Positions 25,828-34,629 of a DNA stretch of 64,000 bases are shown piece by piece. The notes under the pieces are model-generated. The model saw only the letters and a list, made by a program, of their open reading frames with translations, was not told where the DNA came from and ran no database searches. The first letter of the stretch is position 1. Each line of letters begins with the position of its first letter. The DNA is from Bacillus sp. Marseille-Q1617 (GTDB lineage: Bacteria > Bacillota > Bacilli > Bacillales > Bacillaceae_B): assembly GCF_903645295.1 (NCBI RefSeq), contig NZ_CAHJXM010000001.1, positions 2,171,501 to 2,235,500 of the forward strand. The letters are read 5' to 3'. The translations under genes and the position numbers were made by a program.

Positions 25828-26114
25828 AGCATTTCTCTAAGCATCGTAACTTCAAGTTCCTTCTCACCGAGTAATTTCATGGCATGATCGTATTTCTTCT
25901 GGATATCACTTTCAGAAGAAGACTTGGATAGAGGAGTTACACCCTCTTTTTCCATCTCAGCTTCAATCTCATCACGATACTGCTTTACCCAATTACTAAG
26001 AGTGGACTGATTGACTCCTGTTTTCCTAGCGATAAAAGCCATATTACCTGATTCCAGCGCCATGCGAACGTATTGTTTTTTCACTTCTTCCATTGGTCCA
26101 TTTCGTTTACTCAT
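25794..26114 (-). CDS. IS3-family transposase OrfA (DNA-binding part)
   Basis: 106 residues with a helix-turn-helix (QYVRMALESGNMAFIARKTG then STLSNWVKQYRDE) followed by a leucine-rich coiled coil (KYDHAMKLLGEKELEVTMLREMLKKK) used for multimerisation. The A9 slippery run at 25819-25827 lies four codons before the aligned end, where ribosomes can shift -1 into OrfB. OrfA alone usually acts as an inhibitor of transposition. Confidence 0.9.
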   Translation of the reverse strand: MSKRNGPMEEVKKQYVRMALESGNMAFIARKTGVNQSTLSNWVKQYRDEIEAEMEKEGVTPLSKSSSESDIQKKYDHAMKLLGEKELEVTMLREMLKKKFPDFPSE

Positions 26115-26540
26115 TTTGGCTCCTCCTTTGATACTTCTATCTTAATATCTATAGAAGTAGGTGTCCAAAAGAGTAAAGGGGCTAAATAGTATTTACTTGA
26201 AAAACATTAAAATTGGGGATCTGTGCAAGATTAGAAGAAGATTTTCCCCTTATTTACCCTTATCCAAGCAAGCTTCAGCAGATTAACGAGAAAATTTTCC
26301 CTTATTTATGTTTTTAGTTACTCTATAAAGGATTAGGTATCCTGTTCCTTTAATAGGGGTTTACCTAATTTTCACATCTTTTAACTTTGGAGACTAAACT
26401 AACACATAAGCCAGATTATAAAAAAATTGTAATTGAAGCGTTACAGAAAGTTCTTTAACGATTCAATTTTAGTGCAGTTTCGGTAACAAATTAATATACA
26501 ATCAGAACCCCCATTCCTTAAAAAGCTTGTTATATCCAAT

Positions 26541-26583
26541 AAAAAAAGGGTTGCAAAATCATTACGATTTGCTTCCCTTTTTC
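26541..26583. terminator. Terminator-like hairpin carried by MITE copy B
   Basis: GGGTTGCAAAATC pairs with GATTTGCTTCCC, flanked by A-runs on the left and T-runs on the right, so it can end transcripts from either side. It is 67 bases beyond the MFS stop codon and is shared with copy C at 31327-31370. Confidence 0.75.
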
Positions 26584-26649
26584 CAATGTCTTTTATAATT
26601 TGAACCTAAAAAAGAACCCGTTACTTTTCATGTCTATTTTTCCGAGAAT

Positions 26650-27873
26650 TTATTCAACACCTGGCAGCGAACCTTTCCCTTCGTTCCGCTTGGTAAGTGT
26701 GAAAAATGCAGCGGCACCAAGAAGCGAAGTCGAAAATAACACAGCCCCCATCGGTACAGCGGTTGTTTCGTCAATCCCGACAAGCGGCGCTACTAATGAA
26801 CCGACTACAAGCGGCAGCATGCCGAGCATGGCGCTCGCACTCCCTGCACGGTGGCCTTGTTTTTCCATAGCAAGTGTAAAGGTGCTTGTCAGAATCATGC
26901 CCATTGATGTCATGTAAATAAAAATCGGAATCACGAGTGTTGCCAGGGGTCCTTGTATGATGGTGGCGATCAACAGGACAGAAGTGGCGCATACAGCAGT
27001 GATCACGGCGATTCGGAGCAGGTTTCTCTCCGGGATGATATCGCTGAATCGTCCGATCATGAAACTGCCCGAAATGATCGCCAGCCCATTGATGCCGAAT
27101 AGGATACTGAACGCCTGAGGCGATACATCGTAAATCCCCTGGTACACAAACGGAGTACCTGCTACATAGGCGAAGCTACCTCCATGAATGAGTCCAATTG
27201 TCAGTACATAGCCGACGAACGAACGATCCGTCAGCAGACTCCCCATCGTTCTAAGTGAGGCACCGATTGAACTCGGGATCCTTTATTCAGGAGGGAGTGT
27301 TTCCTTCAATTTGATGGCGATTGTCACAACAATCACGAAACCTACTAAACCAAGAAAATAGAAAATCGTATGCCATGAAGCAAACGGCAGAAGCAGGATA
27401 GCCCCTCCTGTAATAGGAGCAACCATCGGCGCCGTGGCATTGATCACCATCAACAAGGCGAAGAATTTCGTCAGCTCCCTTCCGCTGAACACATCACGAA
27501 CCACTGCACGGGAAAGGACGATTCCCGCTGAAGCAGTGAATCCTTGAATGAAACGTGCTGCAATCAGCACCAGGATATTCGGTGCGAGCGCACATAATAT
27601 AGAAGATAACGCAAATAGAAAGATAGAGATTAATAGAGGTTTCCTTCTCCCCTTTGCATCACTGATAGGTCCAATGACGATCTGCCCGATCGCGAGACCG
27701 ATCAAGCACGCTGTCAGACTGAGCTGCACCATTGAAGCACTGGCGTTTAAGTCAGCAGCTATCCCGGGAAAACTTGGCAGATACATATCAATATTGAGTG
27801 GACCGAGGATCCCGAGCATTCCCAGAAGAAACGCGAACCCGATCCGTTCTTTACCGGTTGGTTGTTGATTCAT
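26650..27873 (-). pseudogene. Bcr/CflA-type MFS drug efflux pump, interrupted by an in-frame TAA
   Basis: One continuous 407-codon frame of the drug:H+ antiporter family is broken only by TAA at 27283-27285. The first half (196 residues, six helices) has the MFS motif GPISDAKGRRKPLL near residue 70 and ARFIQGF. Directly after the stop the same frame continues with RIPSSIGASLRTMGSLLTDR and six more helices (198 residues from ATG 27246). The stop sits in the central cytoplasmic loop where related pumps have a lysine, consistent with AAA to TAA. Two half-transporters are unlikely to function separately. Confidence 0.85.
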
Positions 27874-27982
27874 GAAATATACACCTTTCTCTGATGATCG
27901 CTTTTCAACGTACTAAATCTTTGTTGATTCTAGCAGAGGAATGAGGTGTTTACAAAGTATTTGTCTTGGGCAGAAAAAAAGA

Positions 27983-28032
27983 AACCCGCCCAACAGATCT
28001 TTAACGCGTTAAAGCACGTTGGGACGGGCCTT
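27983..28032 (-). terminator. GGGACGGGCC-family hairpin after helD
   Basis: AACCCGCCCAAC pairs imperfectly with GTTGGGACGGGCC, and the loop holds the self-complementary TTTAACGCGTTAAA. It is 14 bases past the helD stop codon, with a T-run on the minus-strand side. Fourth member of this hairpin family. Confidence 0.75.
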
Positions 28033-28046
28033 AGAAAATGAACCGG

Positions 28047-30380
28047 CTACTTTTCAAGGCTGTATGTTTCTTTGTTTTCGATAAAAGGAGTCGGTTCCCC
28101 TACACTGAACAGTTGCAGCTCATGCATGGCCCTTGTACAAGCAGTGTAGAATAAGCGGCGAAGGCCCTCGTCCCCGTATTGACGGGATGATGCATCATAT
28201 ATGATGACGGCATCAAACTCAATCCCTTTAGCTAAATAAGACGGGATGACAACCACTCCCTGTTCGTATTCAAGTGAACCGGTTTTCATGATCTTGAGGT
28301 CCTTTATTTCACTCAATCTCATAAAGGCAGTTTCACTTTCGGCAGCTGATTTGCATATGATTGCGATTGAATGGTACGCACTTTTCCGCAGTTTATCCAC
28401 TTTCAATCGTATTTGGCGATGAAGTTCATGGTGATTATCCACTATCGTCACCACAGGCTTTTCGCCTTCACGTTCAAATGCAGTGATGTTCCTTCCGTCC
28501 GGTACCAGCTCCCTCGTGAATTCGATGATCGGCCTGGTCGACCTGTAACTTTGGGTCAGCTGGATCGCATCGGTTTCATCAGCCCCATACAGGCCAGTCA
28601 ATATGTTGAAATCCACTTGTTCCCTCGCGTGCGCAAAGATTGCCTGATTAAAATCGCCGAGCACCGTCATTTTCGCAGATGGGAACAGCCTCTTCAGAAA
28701 CTCGAATTGAAACGGAGAATAATCCTGTGCTTCGTCAACGAGTACATGCTTGATTGAAGTATTCGTCTGGAAGCCAAGAATCAGCTCCTTCAATAGCAGG
28801 AATGGAGTGGAATCTTCATAGAACAATTTCCCCTCTGACAACATGTTCAAAGTCAAATGGCAAATATCCTCCCATTCCTTCGGAGTTTCACCGATCATCA
28901 GGGAGGCGATAGCGGACGTATCTGCAAAAAGCTGATGATAAATCCCTTTAATATCAACGTACTGAAGCCTATCGATCTTTTTACGCAGCCGCTTGAAACG
29001 CTTGCGTACAATCAAACGTGCAAGTGCATCATGCTCCCCATCATAGTCGTCATACGAATCTTCTTTGGATGCTTTTGATTTCTGTAAGTGCTTATAAACC
29101 TTCTGGTAGTCCTCTTTACTCAACAGTTCGATTTTTTCATCCACCCACGGCTTGTTCCGTTCAATCTTCTCTGCTTTGTCGAGTTCCCCATTCAGCCAGT
29201 CTGTCAGCTTCTCGATTCTATTGTGAAATTTGATGGAAGGATCGTACTCATAAAATCGCTCTTTGATCCTGTCAGCTGTAACAATCGATTCCCCTCTGAA
29301 TTTGATTCCTTTAAACCTCATTCCGGAGGATTCTAGAGACTGCCTATACGATTTGATTGCTTCAAAGAAAAGGGTGGATGCCTTGAATCGAATGCTCGCT
29401 GTCCTCGTCAGGTATGAAGAGTCCCCTGTCTCGTTCAATACATATTCCAATTGTTCATAAGGTCCCTCGACCTGGAATTCCGCGCTTAATCGATGGTTCA
29501 AATATTCCTGGAAAGTCACCTGTTCCATGTTTTCTTCGCCCAGTTCTGGGAGCACATTTGATACGTAGCTGTTGAACATGGCATTGGGAGAGAATAGGAT
29601 GATTTGGTCAGCGTTAAGGCTGCCTCTATAGTTGTATAGCAAGTACGCAATCCGCTGGAGGGCAGCCGAAGTCTTCCCGCTCCCTGCCGCACCCTGGACG
29701 ATGAGCAGGCGCCCTTTATCGTGCCTGATGATCTGATTTTGTTTTCGTTGGATGGTGGCAACGATGCTGTGCATATAATTATCGGTTCTCTTTCCGAGTA
29801 CCTGTTGTAGAATCTCGTCACCGATCGTCAAGCTGGTATCGAACATGGACTCAATCATGCCATCCTTGATGATGTACTGGAACTTTTTCTCCACTTTCCC
29901 TTTGACGAGACCGCCTGGCGTTTCATATTCAGCCGGACCTGGCGGATAATCATAGTAGACACTCGAGATTGGTGCCCGCCAATCATAAACGAGAAAATCT
30001 TCACCTGACTTGTCAGTCAACGTTGCGATGCCGATATACACCTTTTCAGCAGTCGATTCCCCGTCTTCTTGAAAATCAATGCGGCCGAAATATGGTTTTT
30101 CTTTCATCCGGCGCAGCGAGGATAACTTTTTTGCCGCCTGACGGTGTGTGCTCTGACTTACAGTCAATACTTGGGCCTGCTGCCTCAAACTTAGCACTGT
30201 CTCAAGAAAATCATCGAATGTATCCGTGTTGACCTTTACTTCATCCCAAAAGTTTTTGCGGATTTCATTGACTTCTTCGTGGCGCCGTCCGGTTTCATGT
30301 TCAAGAGTTACTATTTGTTCTTTAATGGTCTCAATGATACGATCCACGCGTTCTTGCTCCTGGCGATATTCAAGGTTCAT
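28047..30380 (-). CDS. helD: RNA polymerase recycling motor HelD
   Basis: The 777-residue protein matches HelD, a UvrD/Rep-like ATPase that binds stalled RNA polymerase and strips it from nucleic acids. The N-terminal antiparallel coiled coil (about 1-80), which enters the polymerase secondary channel, is followed by a Walker A motif VQGAAGSGKTSAALQR. Later come helicase motifs LVDEAQDYSPFQ (Walker B) and LTQSYRSTRPI, and the C-terminal FYTACTRAMHEL. Length agrees with B. subtilis HelD (774). The ATG has AAGGAG seven bases upstream. It stands alone between a terminator and a divergent promoter. Confidence 0.94.
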   Translation of the reverse strand: MNLEYRQEQERVDRIIETIKEQIVTLEHETGRRHEEVNEIRKNFWDEVKVNTDTFDDFLETVLSLRQQAQVLTVSQSTHRQAAKKLSSLRRMKEKPYFGRIDFQEDGESTAEKVYIGIATLTDKSGEDFLVYDWRAPISSVYYDYPPGPAEYETPGGLVKGKVEKKFQYIIKDGMIESMFDTSLTIGDEILQQVLGKRTDNYMHSIVATIQRKQNQIIRHDKGRLLIVQGAAGSGKTSAALQRIAYLLYNYRGSLNADQIILFSPNAMFNSYVSNVLPELGEENMEQVTFQEYLNHRLSAEFQVEGPYEQLEYVLNETGDSSYLTRTASIRFKASTLFFEAIKSYRQSLESSGMRFKGIKFRGESIVTADRIKERFYEYDPSIKFHNRIEKLTDWLNGELDKAEKIERNKPWVDEKIELLSKEDYQKVYKHLQKSKASKEDSYDDYDGEHDALARLIVRKRFKRLRKKIDRLQYVDIKGIYHQLFADTSAIASLMIGETPKEWEDICHLTLNMLSEGKLFYEDSTPFLLLKELILGFQTNTSIKHVLVDEAQDYSPFQFEFLKRLFPSAKMTVLGDFNQAIFAHAREQVDFNILTGLYGADETDAIQLTQSYRSTRPIIEFTRELVPDGRNITAFEREGEKPVVTIVDNHHELHRQIRLKVDKLRKSAYHSIAIICKSAAESETAFMRLSEIKDLKIMKTGSLEYEQGVVVIPSYLAKGIEFDAVIIYDASSRQYGDEGLRRLFYTACTRAMHELQLFSVGEPTPFIENKETYSLEK

Positions 30381-30412
30381 TCAAGCACTCCTTTTTAGTT
30401 GAAATTTCGGGG

Positions 30413-30440
30413 TTGACACATCGATTAGTTTTGTTATACA
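30413..30440 (+). promoter_or_regulatory. Sigma-A promoter with no known gene behind it
   Basis: TTGACA (30413-30418) is followed by TATACA after 16 bases, or TACAAT after 18. It points right, away from helD, and the next structure is an intrinsic terminator about 125 bases downstream. Confidence 0.65.
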
Positions 30441-30446
30441 ATTATT

Positions 30447-30576
30447 ATTGAGGGAATATGTTTTATTTTCCTCAATTTTATGTGTTTCTGTCTTATTTTA
30501 TTACAATTCATCATCTAAATCAATAGTTAATTTACAGCTGCCTGACGAAAGGATGTTCCTTTGTCAGGCAGTTTTT
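30447..30576 (+). ncRNA. Candidate small RNA or small-peptide transcript
   Basis: The segment between the promoter at 30413 and the terminator at 30538 would give an RNA of about 130 bases. Its 5' end can fold (TTGAGG with CCTCAA). It also contains a 22-residue frame rich in Phe and Tyr (30458-30526), but the AGGGA site is only two bases from its ATG, which is poor for translation. I favour a non-coding RNA. Confidence 0.45.
30538..30576 (+). terminator. Terminator of the candidate small RNA
   Basis: CTGCCTGAC and GTCAGGCAG form the outer stem and AGG/CCT an inner one, followed by five T residues on the plus strand. Confidence 0.85.
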
Positions 30577-30724
30577 GCGGATGCCCAAACCCTTCACCCA
30601 TTTTCCTGATAAAGCTGAGGGAATATCTATTTAAATAACACACCCGTCTAGACGAACATGACTCTATTTTTGAGCCTGAGGAACCATACACCTATACACC
30701 GAATCCCCCTGTGTCTCCTGAGAA

Positions 30725-31410
30725 TAACGGGTTCTGTTTTGGAGTACGAAATTGCAATCTACGCCGCAAAATGTGGTAGTAATTTCAGATGCATTTACAG
30801 CTAATCTTACCCGACAAGGTGAATAAAAGCGGAACCCCTCGAGACAGATGAAAGCATCAGTAACATTGGTTCATTAAATAAGGGGAGAAATTTCCCTTAG
30901 TGAAGATATGGAACTGAAAACAGTTAAAATAAAGGGAAGTTTTACTTCTATTTACTTGAAAAACCTTAAAATTTGGGTTCTGGGCAAGATTAGAAGTAAA
31001 TTTTCCCCTTATTTACCCCTATCAAAGCGAGCTTCAACAGATTAACGGGAAAAATTCCCCTTATTTTTGTCTTTAATTACTCTATAAAGGCTAAGGTATC
31101 CTCTACATCCAAAAATACCCAACCCGTTCTTTAGGTTAATAAGGATTTACCTAATGTTCACATCTGTCAACTTTAGAGACTAAACTAACACGTTAGCCAG
31201 ATGGTAAAAAAACGTAATTGAAGCGTTACAAAAAGTTCTGTAACGCTTCAATTTTAGTGCAGTTTCGGTAACAAATTAATATATAAATTAGAACCCGAAT
31301 TCCTTATAAAGTTTGTTATATCCAATAAAAAAAGGGTTGCAAAATCATTACGATTTGCTTCCCTTTTTCCAATGTTTTTTATAGTTTGTACTTTAAAACA
31401 GCATCCTTTA
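30725..31410 (+). mobile_element. MITE-like element, copy C (most complete)
   Basis: 686 non-coding bases from TAACGGGTTCTGTTTTGGAG to an inverted end in which CTGTTTT and AGTAC are kept. The 9-bp sequence TCCTGAGAA is present immediately outside both ends (30716-30724 and 31411-31419), a perfect target duplication. Inside are AAATAAGGGGA-type palindromes, a perfect 14-bp stem at 31216-31253 and a terminator-like stem at 31327-31370. It encodes no transposase. It sits 22 bases past the stop of the last ABC permease gene. Confidence 0.9.
31327..31370. terminator. Terminator-like hairpin carried by MITE copy C
   Basis: The same GGGTTGCAAAATC/GATTTGCTTCCC stem as in copy B, with A and T runs on both sides. 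It lies about 63 bases beyond the sugar ABC operon and is the only terminator seen there. Confidence 0.75.
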
Positions 31411-31432
31411 TCCTGAGAAGCTCTCTTCTTAA

Positions 31433-32263
31433 TTACTTCCCGCCTGTAAAGGATATTCCTTTGATGAAATATCGGTTAAAGAACGCGTAGAGGAGCAGGA
31501 CTGGGAGTGTGAATACCATAGAGGCGGCCATGATATAGTTCCAGTAGCTCACATATTGACCCTTGAAAGTATTCAATCCTAATGGGAGTGTATACATTTC
31601 AGTGTCAGTCATGACAATCAACGGCCTCATGAAGTCGTTCCAGAAACCCATGAAAACGAAGATCGCCTGAGCCGCCAGAGCCGGTTTTGCAAGCGGCAGC
31701 ACCACTTTAAAGAAGATACCCAGCCTGCTTAGGCCGTCGATTTGTGCGGCTTCTTCAAGCTCTTTCGGAAAGTTGATAAAGAATTGTCTCATCATAAATA
31801 TGAAGGTTGCATTGATCATCGCCGGCACGATCATGCCCTGATACGAGTTAAGCCAGCCAAGTTCTTTTAAAATTAAGTAGTTCGGGATCATCGTTACCTG
31901 TGCCGGTATCATCAGCACCGCCAAGATGATGATGAACAGTGCTTTCTTTCCCGGAAACGCTAGTCTTGCCAATGCGTACCCTGCCATTGAGTTAAAGATG
32001 ATATTCAGTGACGTACCGGCTACCGCAATGATCAGTGAATTCATCAGCCATCTTGGGAATAACTCCTGCTTAACAAAAATCTGCTCATAGTTTCCCAAAG
32101 TAAAGTTCCGTGGAATAAAATTCATTGTTCCACTGATGATTTCTTCCAGCGTTTTGAATGAGGATGACAAAGCCCATAAGAAAGGGACCAGCGTTGTCAC
32201 CGCATATAAAACAAGGATGATATAGAGTAGGCGCTTACTGAATGACTTTTTCTTGGAATTCAT
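31433..32263 (-). CDS. Carbohydrate ABC transporter permease (MalG-like)
   Basis: 276 residues with six helices and the permease EAA loop EEAAQIDGLSRLGIFFKVVLPLAKPA near residue 180, where the ATPase docks. It belongs to the CUT1 class for oligosaccharides. The end FIKGISFTGGK is the typical MalG/UgpE/MsmG C terminus. It is the last gene of the operon, 13 bases after its partner permease. Confidence 0.9.
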   Translation of the reverse strand: MNSKKKSFSKRLLYIILVLYAVTTLVPFLWALSSSFKTLEEIISGTMNFIPRNFTLGNYEQIFVKQELFPRWLMNSLIIAVAGTSLNIIFNSMAGYALARLAFPGKKALFIIILAVLMIPAQVTMIPNYLILKELGWLNSYQGMIVPAMINATFIFMMRQFFINFPKELEEAAQIDGLSRLGIFFKVVLPLAKPALAAQAIFVFMGFWNDFMRPLIVMTDTEMYTLPLGLNTFKGQYVSYWNYIMAASMVFTLPVLLLYAFFNRYFIKGISFTGGK

Positions 32264-32276
32264 GTCCCTGTCCCCC

Positions 32277-33176
32277 TTAATAAAGTGATTCTTCCTTAGA
32301 GAATTTACGTTGAATGAGTGTAGCCACCAAGATGATCAAGGCCAGAGCAAAGGCAAGCGCAGCAGCATATCCCATTGTTCCCAGTGATTTAAACGCATAT
32401 TGATAGATTAATAGGACGACAGTCAGTGTAGAGTTATTCGGTCCACCCGATCCTCCCGAGAAGATGTACGATTGATCGAACAGCTGGAACGTCCCGATCA
32501 ATCCCATGATTACAACGAATGATGTAACGGGACGAAGAAATGGTACCGTTACATAAAAGAACTTCTGGATTGCATTTGCCCCGTCAAGTTCTGCTGCTTC
32601 ATACAATGAATCTGGAATGTCCTGAAGCGCTGCGAGATAGATGACCATAAAGAACGGTGCTGTAGCCCAAATATTCATGAACATAATTGCATTCAACGCG
32701 ATATCGGGATCTCCAAGAAAGTTATATGTAGGCAGTCCCACCATATCCAGAAGGTTATTTATCAGTCCTTCTTTGTTATACATCCACATGAAGATCAGCG
32801 TCAAAACGGCTGAAGAAGTCAATGTCGGTAAAAAGTAAACGATACGAAAGAATTTCTCCCCTTTTAGACCTGCATTCAGAGTAGCTGCCAGCACCAGCGC
32901 AAGAGCAGTCTGAGTCGGTACCACAATCAGCACGTACTTGGCTGTATTTTTAAGAGCTATGATGGCCCGGTTATCTTCCATGATTCTAGCAAAGTTTTCA
33001 AATGCGACAAATTCAAAACTGGTGCCGCCAAGCAGCTGAACTTTATTGAATGAAAGAAAAATGGCATAAAGAATGGGCCCTACGATAAAGAGTGCCAGAA
33101 CAAATAGTGTCGGTGACATAAACAAATATCCTTGCCCGGCATCTTGTAATTTTCTCCTAGAAGATTGTTTATTCAT
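32277..33176 (-). CDS. Carbohydrate ABC transporter permease (MalF-like)
   Basis: 299 residues with six helices, a basic N terminus, and the EAA loop YEAAELDGANAIQKFFYVTVPFLRP near residue 197. It pairs with the downstream MalG-like permease to form the CUT1 importer channel. No ATPase gene is in the operon; Bacilli often use one shared ATPase (MsmX) for several such importers. Confidence 0.9.
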   Translation of the reverse strand: MNKQSSRRKLQDAGQGYLFMSPTLFVLALFIVGPILYAIFLSFNKVQLLGGTSFEFVAFENFARIMEDNRAIIALKNTAKYVLIVVPTQTALALVLAATLNAGLKGEKFFRIVYFLPTLTSSAVLTLIFMWMYNKEGLINNLLDMVGLPTYNFLGDPDIALNAIMFMNIWATAPFFMVIYLAALQDIPDSLYEAAELDGANAIQKFFYVTVPFLRPVTSFVVIMGLIGTFQLFDQSYIFSGGSGGPNNSTLTVVLLIYQYAFKSLGTMGYAAALAFALALIILVATLIQRKFSKEESLY

Positions 33177-33289
33177 GAGTATCCCTGCCTTCTATCATTG
33201 AAAGTCGAAACAATTTCTGTATCCTTTCCTTAAAGGTCACCACCGCTGCAGACCTCAAAAGAAAGAACACAGAATATTTCTTTATGAAT

Positions 33290-33319
33290 GTACCTGACAC
33301 AAACAAATGTGTCAGGTAC
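33290..33319 (-). promoter_or_regulatory. Intercistronic hairpin between binding-protein and permease genes
   Basis: GTACCTGACAC pairs perfectly with GTGTCAGGTAC around eight bases and has no T-run. Such stems after binding-protein genes commonly protect the upstream mRNA or thin out transcription, giving more binding protein than permease. Confidence 0.65.
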
Positions 33320-33336
33320 GATTTTGCACTTAGAAC

Positions 33337-34584
33337 TTATTGAATTTCACTGTTTGCTTGTTTCTGCGCATCTTTCAATGCTTCATCCAGCCGCCTGTCA
33401 CCAAGGAATGCGGCGATGAACTGATTGTTGAAGTTATTCATGATGATTGGAAGGTTCGGGCCTTCCTGCCATACGGTCGCATATGGTGCACCAGCAACCA
33501 GCGCCCCTCTTAATGGATCTTCATCATATCCTAATTTTTCTGCAACCGATTTACGTGTCGGAAGGGCAAATCCTTTCGAGGTCCATGTTTCCATTCCTTC
33601 TTTATCCGTCAGGTAAGAAATCAGCTTCCATGAAGCTTCTTTTTTCTCAGATGCAGCGTTCATTACATATCCCACTGTGTAAGCCATTGTGCCTTTCTCC
33701 CCGTTAATTGTTGGAAGTTCAGCTGTACCGTACTCCACATCCGGGAATGTATCTTCTAAGAACGGGATCGCCCAGTTTCCTTCGATGACCATGGCCGCTT
33801 TCTGCTGACCAAACATTTCCCCGCCCCAGTTCGCACCTACTTCTGAAGCCTGGGCAGATGTTTTGTCCTCATTATGCTGATCGACGATTGGCTGAAGGGC
33901 ATCGACGACCTCTTTCGAAGCAAAATTCGCTTTGTTATCTTTCACAATATCGCCGCCTCCTGCTTGTGCAATATGATAAAGACGGGCAAGTTCAGGAGCG
34001 ACACCAAATCCGTAGACACCGTCCTTAGTAAGTTTCTTAGAAACTTCACGAAGGTCCTCCCATGTCTTCGGCACTTCTACACCAGCTTCTTCAAACATTT
34101 TCTTGTTATAGAATAGGGCTAAAGTGGAGTAGTCCTTTGGGAAGCCATATGTTTTGCCATCCACTTGGAACGCTTCAAGCATCGGCTTTTCGAAATCATC
34201 CACATCGAAGTCATCCGTCACATACTCATCCAAAGGTTCGACAACCCCGGTTTCGATCAAAGCCGGTGCTTCCAGTGCATCCAGATAGAAAACGTCAGGC
34301 CCTTCTCCGCCGATCAGGCGCGTCTTCAATACATCCATGTACTGTTCGGAAATGACTTCATGCTTGACGTCGATGTTTGGATATTTCTCTTCAAAGTCAG
34401 CAAGTGTCTGCTTCAACAGCTTCTGTTCAGAAGGGTTGCCTCCCCATCCGGCAAGCGTCACTTCAACCTTTTCTCCCTCAGAGCTGCCGTCTGAGCTCGC
34501 TTCGTCCTTTCCGCCGCATCCCGCAAGCAGCGAACCCATCAACATCGTTGTAACCCCTAAACCAGCCATCCATTTTCTCTTCAT
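33337..34584 (-). CDS. Sugar ABC transporter substrate-binding lipoprotein
   Basis: 415 residues with a lipoprotein signal (MKRKWMAGLGVTTMLMGSLLAGC, lipobox LLAGC) and a CUT1 solute-binding fold (VTLAGWGGNPSEQKLL to WNYEGNWAIPFLEDTFP-like regions, with GPDVFYLDALEAPALIE and LPTRKSVAEKLGY). It catches an oligosaccharide outside the membrane and delivers it to the two permeases downstream. Context with alpha-amylase and a debranching-type enzyme suggests maltodextrins or a related alpha-glucan. It is the second gene after the LacI-controlled promoter. Confidence 0.9.
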   Translation of the reverse strand: MKRKWMAGLGVTTMLMGSLLAGCGGKDEASSDGSSEGEKVEVTLAGWGGNPSEQKLLKQTLADFEEKYPNIDVKHEVISEQYMDVLKTRLIGGEGPDVFYLDALEAPALIETGVVEPLDEYVTDDFDVDDFEKPMLEAFQVDGKTYGFPKDYSTLALFYNKKMFEEAGVEVPKTWEDLREVSKKLTKDGVYGFGVAPELARLYHIAQAGGGDIVKDNKANFASKEVVDALQPIVDQHNEDKTSAQASEVGANWGGEMFGQQKAAMVIEGNWAIPFLEDTFPDVEYGTAELPTINGEKGTMAYTVGYVMNAASEKKEASWKLISYLTDKEGMETWTSKGFALPTRKSVAEKLGYDEDPLRGALVAGAPYATVWQEGPNLPIIMNNFNNQFIAAFLGDRRLDEALKDAQKQANSEIQ

Positions 34585-34629
34585 CCTTCATTACCCCTCT
34601 CATTTTTTACTTTCTTTTATGTTAAAAAA

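Larger units (their letters stand above)
24710..26190 (-). mobile_element. IS3-family (IS150-like) insertion sequence inside the MITE
   Basis: About 1481 bases with related ends (TTTAACCCCC on the left, GGGGCTAAA on the right) and two overlapping transposase frames. Comparison with MITE copy C gives the target precisely: ATT is present on both sides (24707-24709 and 26191-26193) and once in the empty site, a 3-bp duplication typical of IS3. A hairpin near 24798-24841 ends the transposase transcript. The element appears intact and could be active. Confidence 0.92.
24497..26623 (+). mobile_element. MITE-like element, copy B, interrupted by an IS
   Basis: The element begins TAACGGGTTCTGTTTTGAAG and ends with the inverted form AAAAAGAACCCGTTA. 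The 9-bp target CTTTTCATG stands directly outside both ends (24488-24496 and 26624-26632), which shows transposition. Without the inserted IS it is about 643 bases, non-coding, and aligns along its length with copy C. It holds palindromes of the AAATAAGGGGA type, a stem at 26430-26468 and a terminator-like stem at 26541-26583. It entered the gap between convergent genes, 27 bases past the MFS stop codon. Confidence 0.88.

Noticed and set aside
1807..27285. Programmed stop-codon read-through or recoding
   Set aside because: The two broken genes carry different stops (TAG and TAA), no recoding structure or suppressor gene is visible, and two further genes have frameshifts, so mutation or sequence error is simpler.
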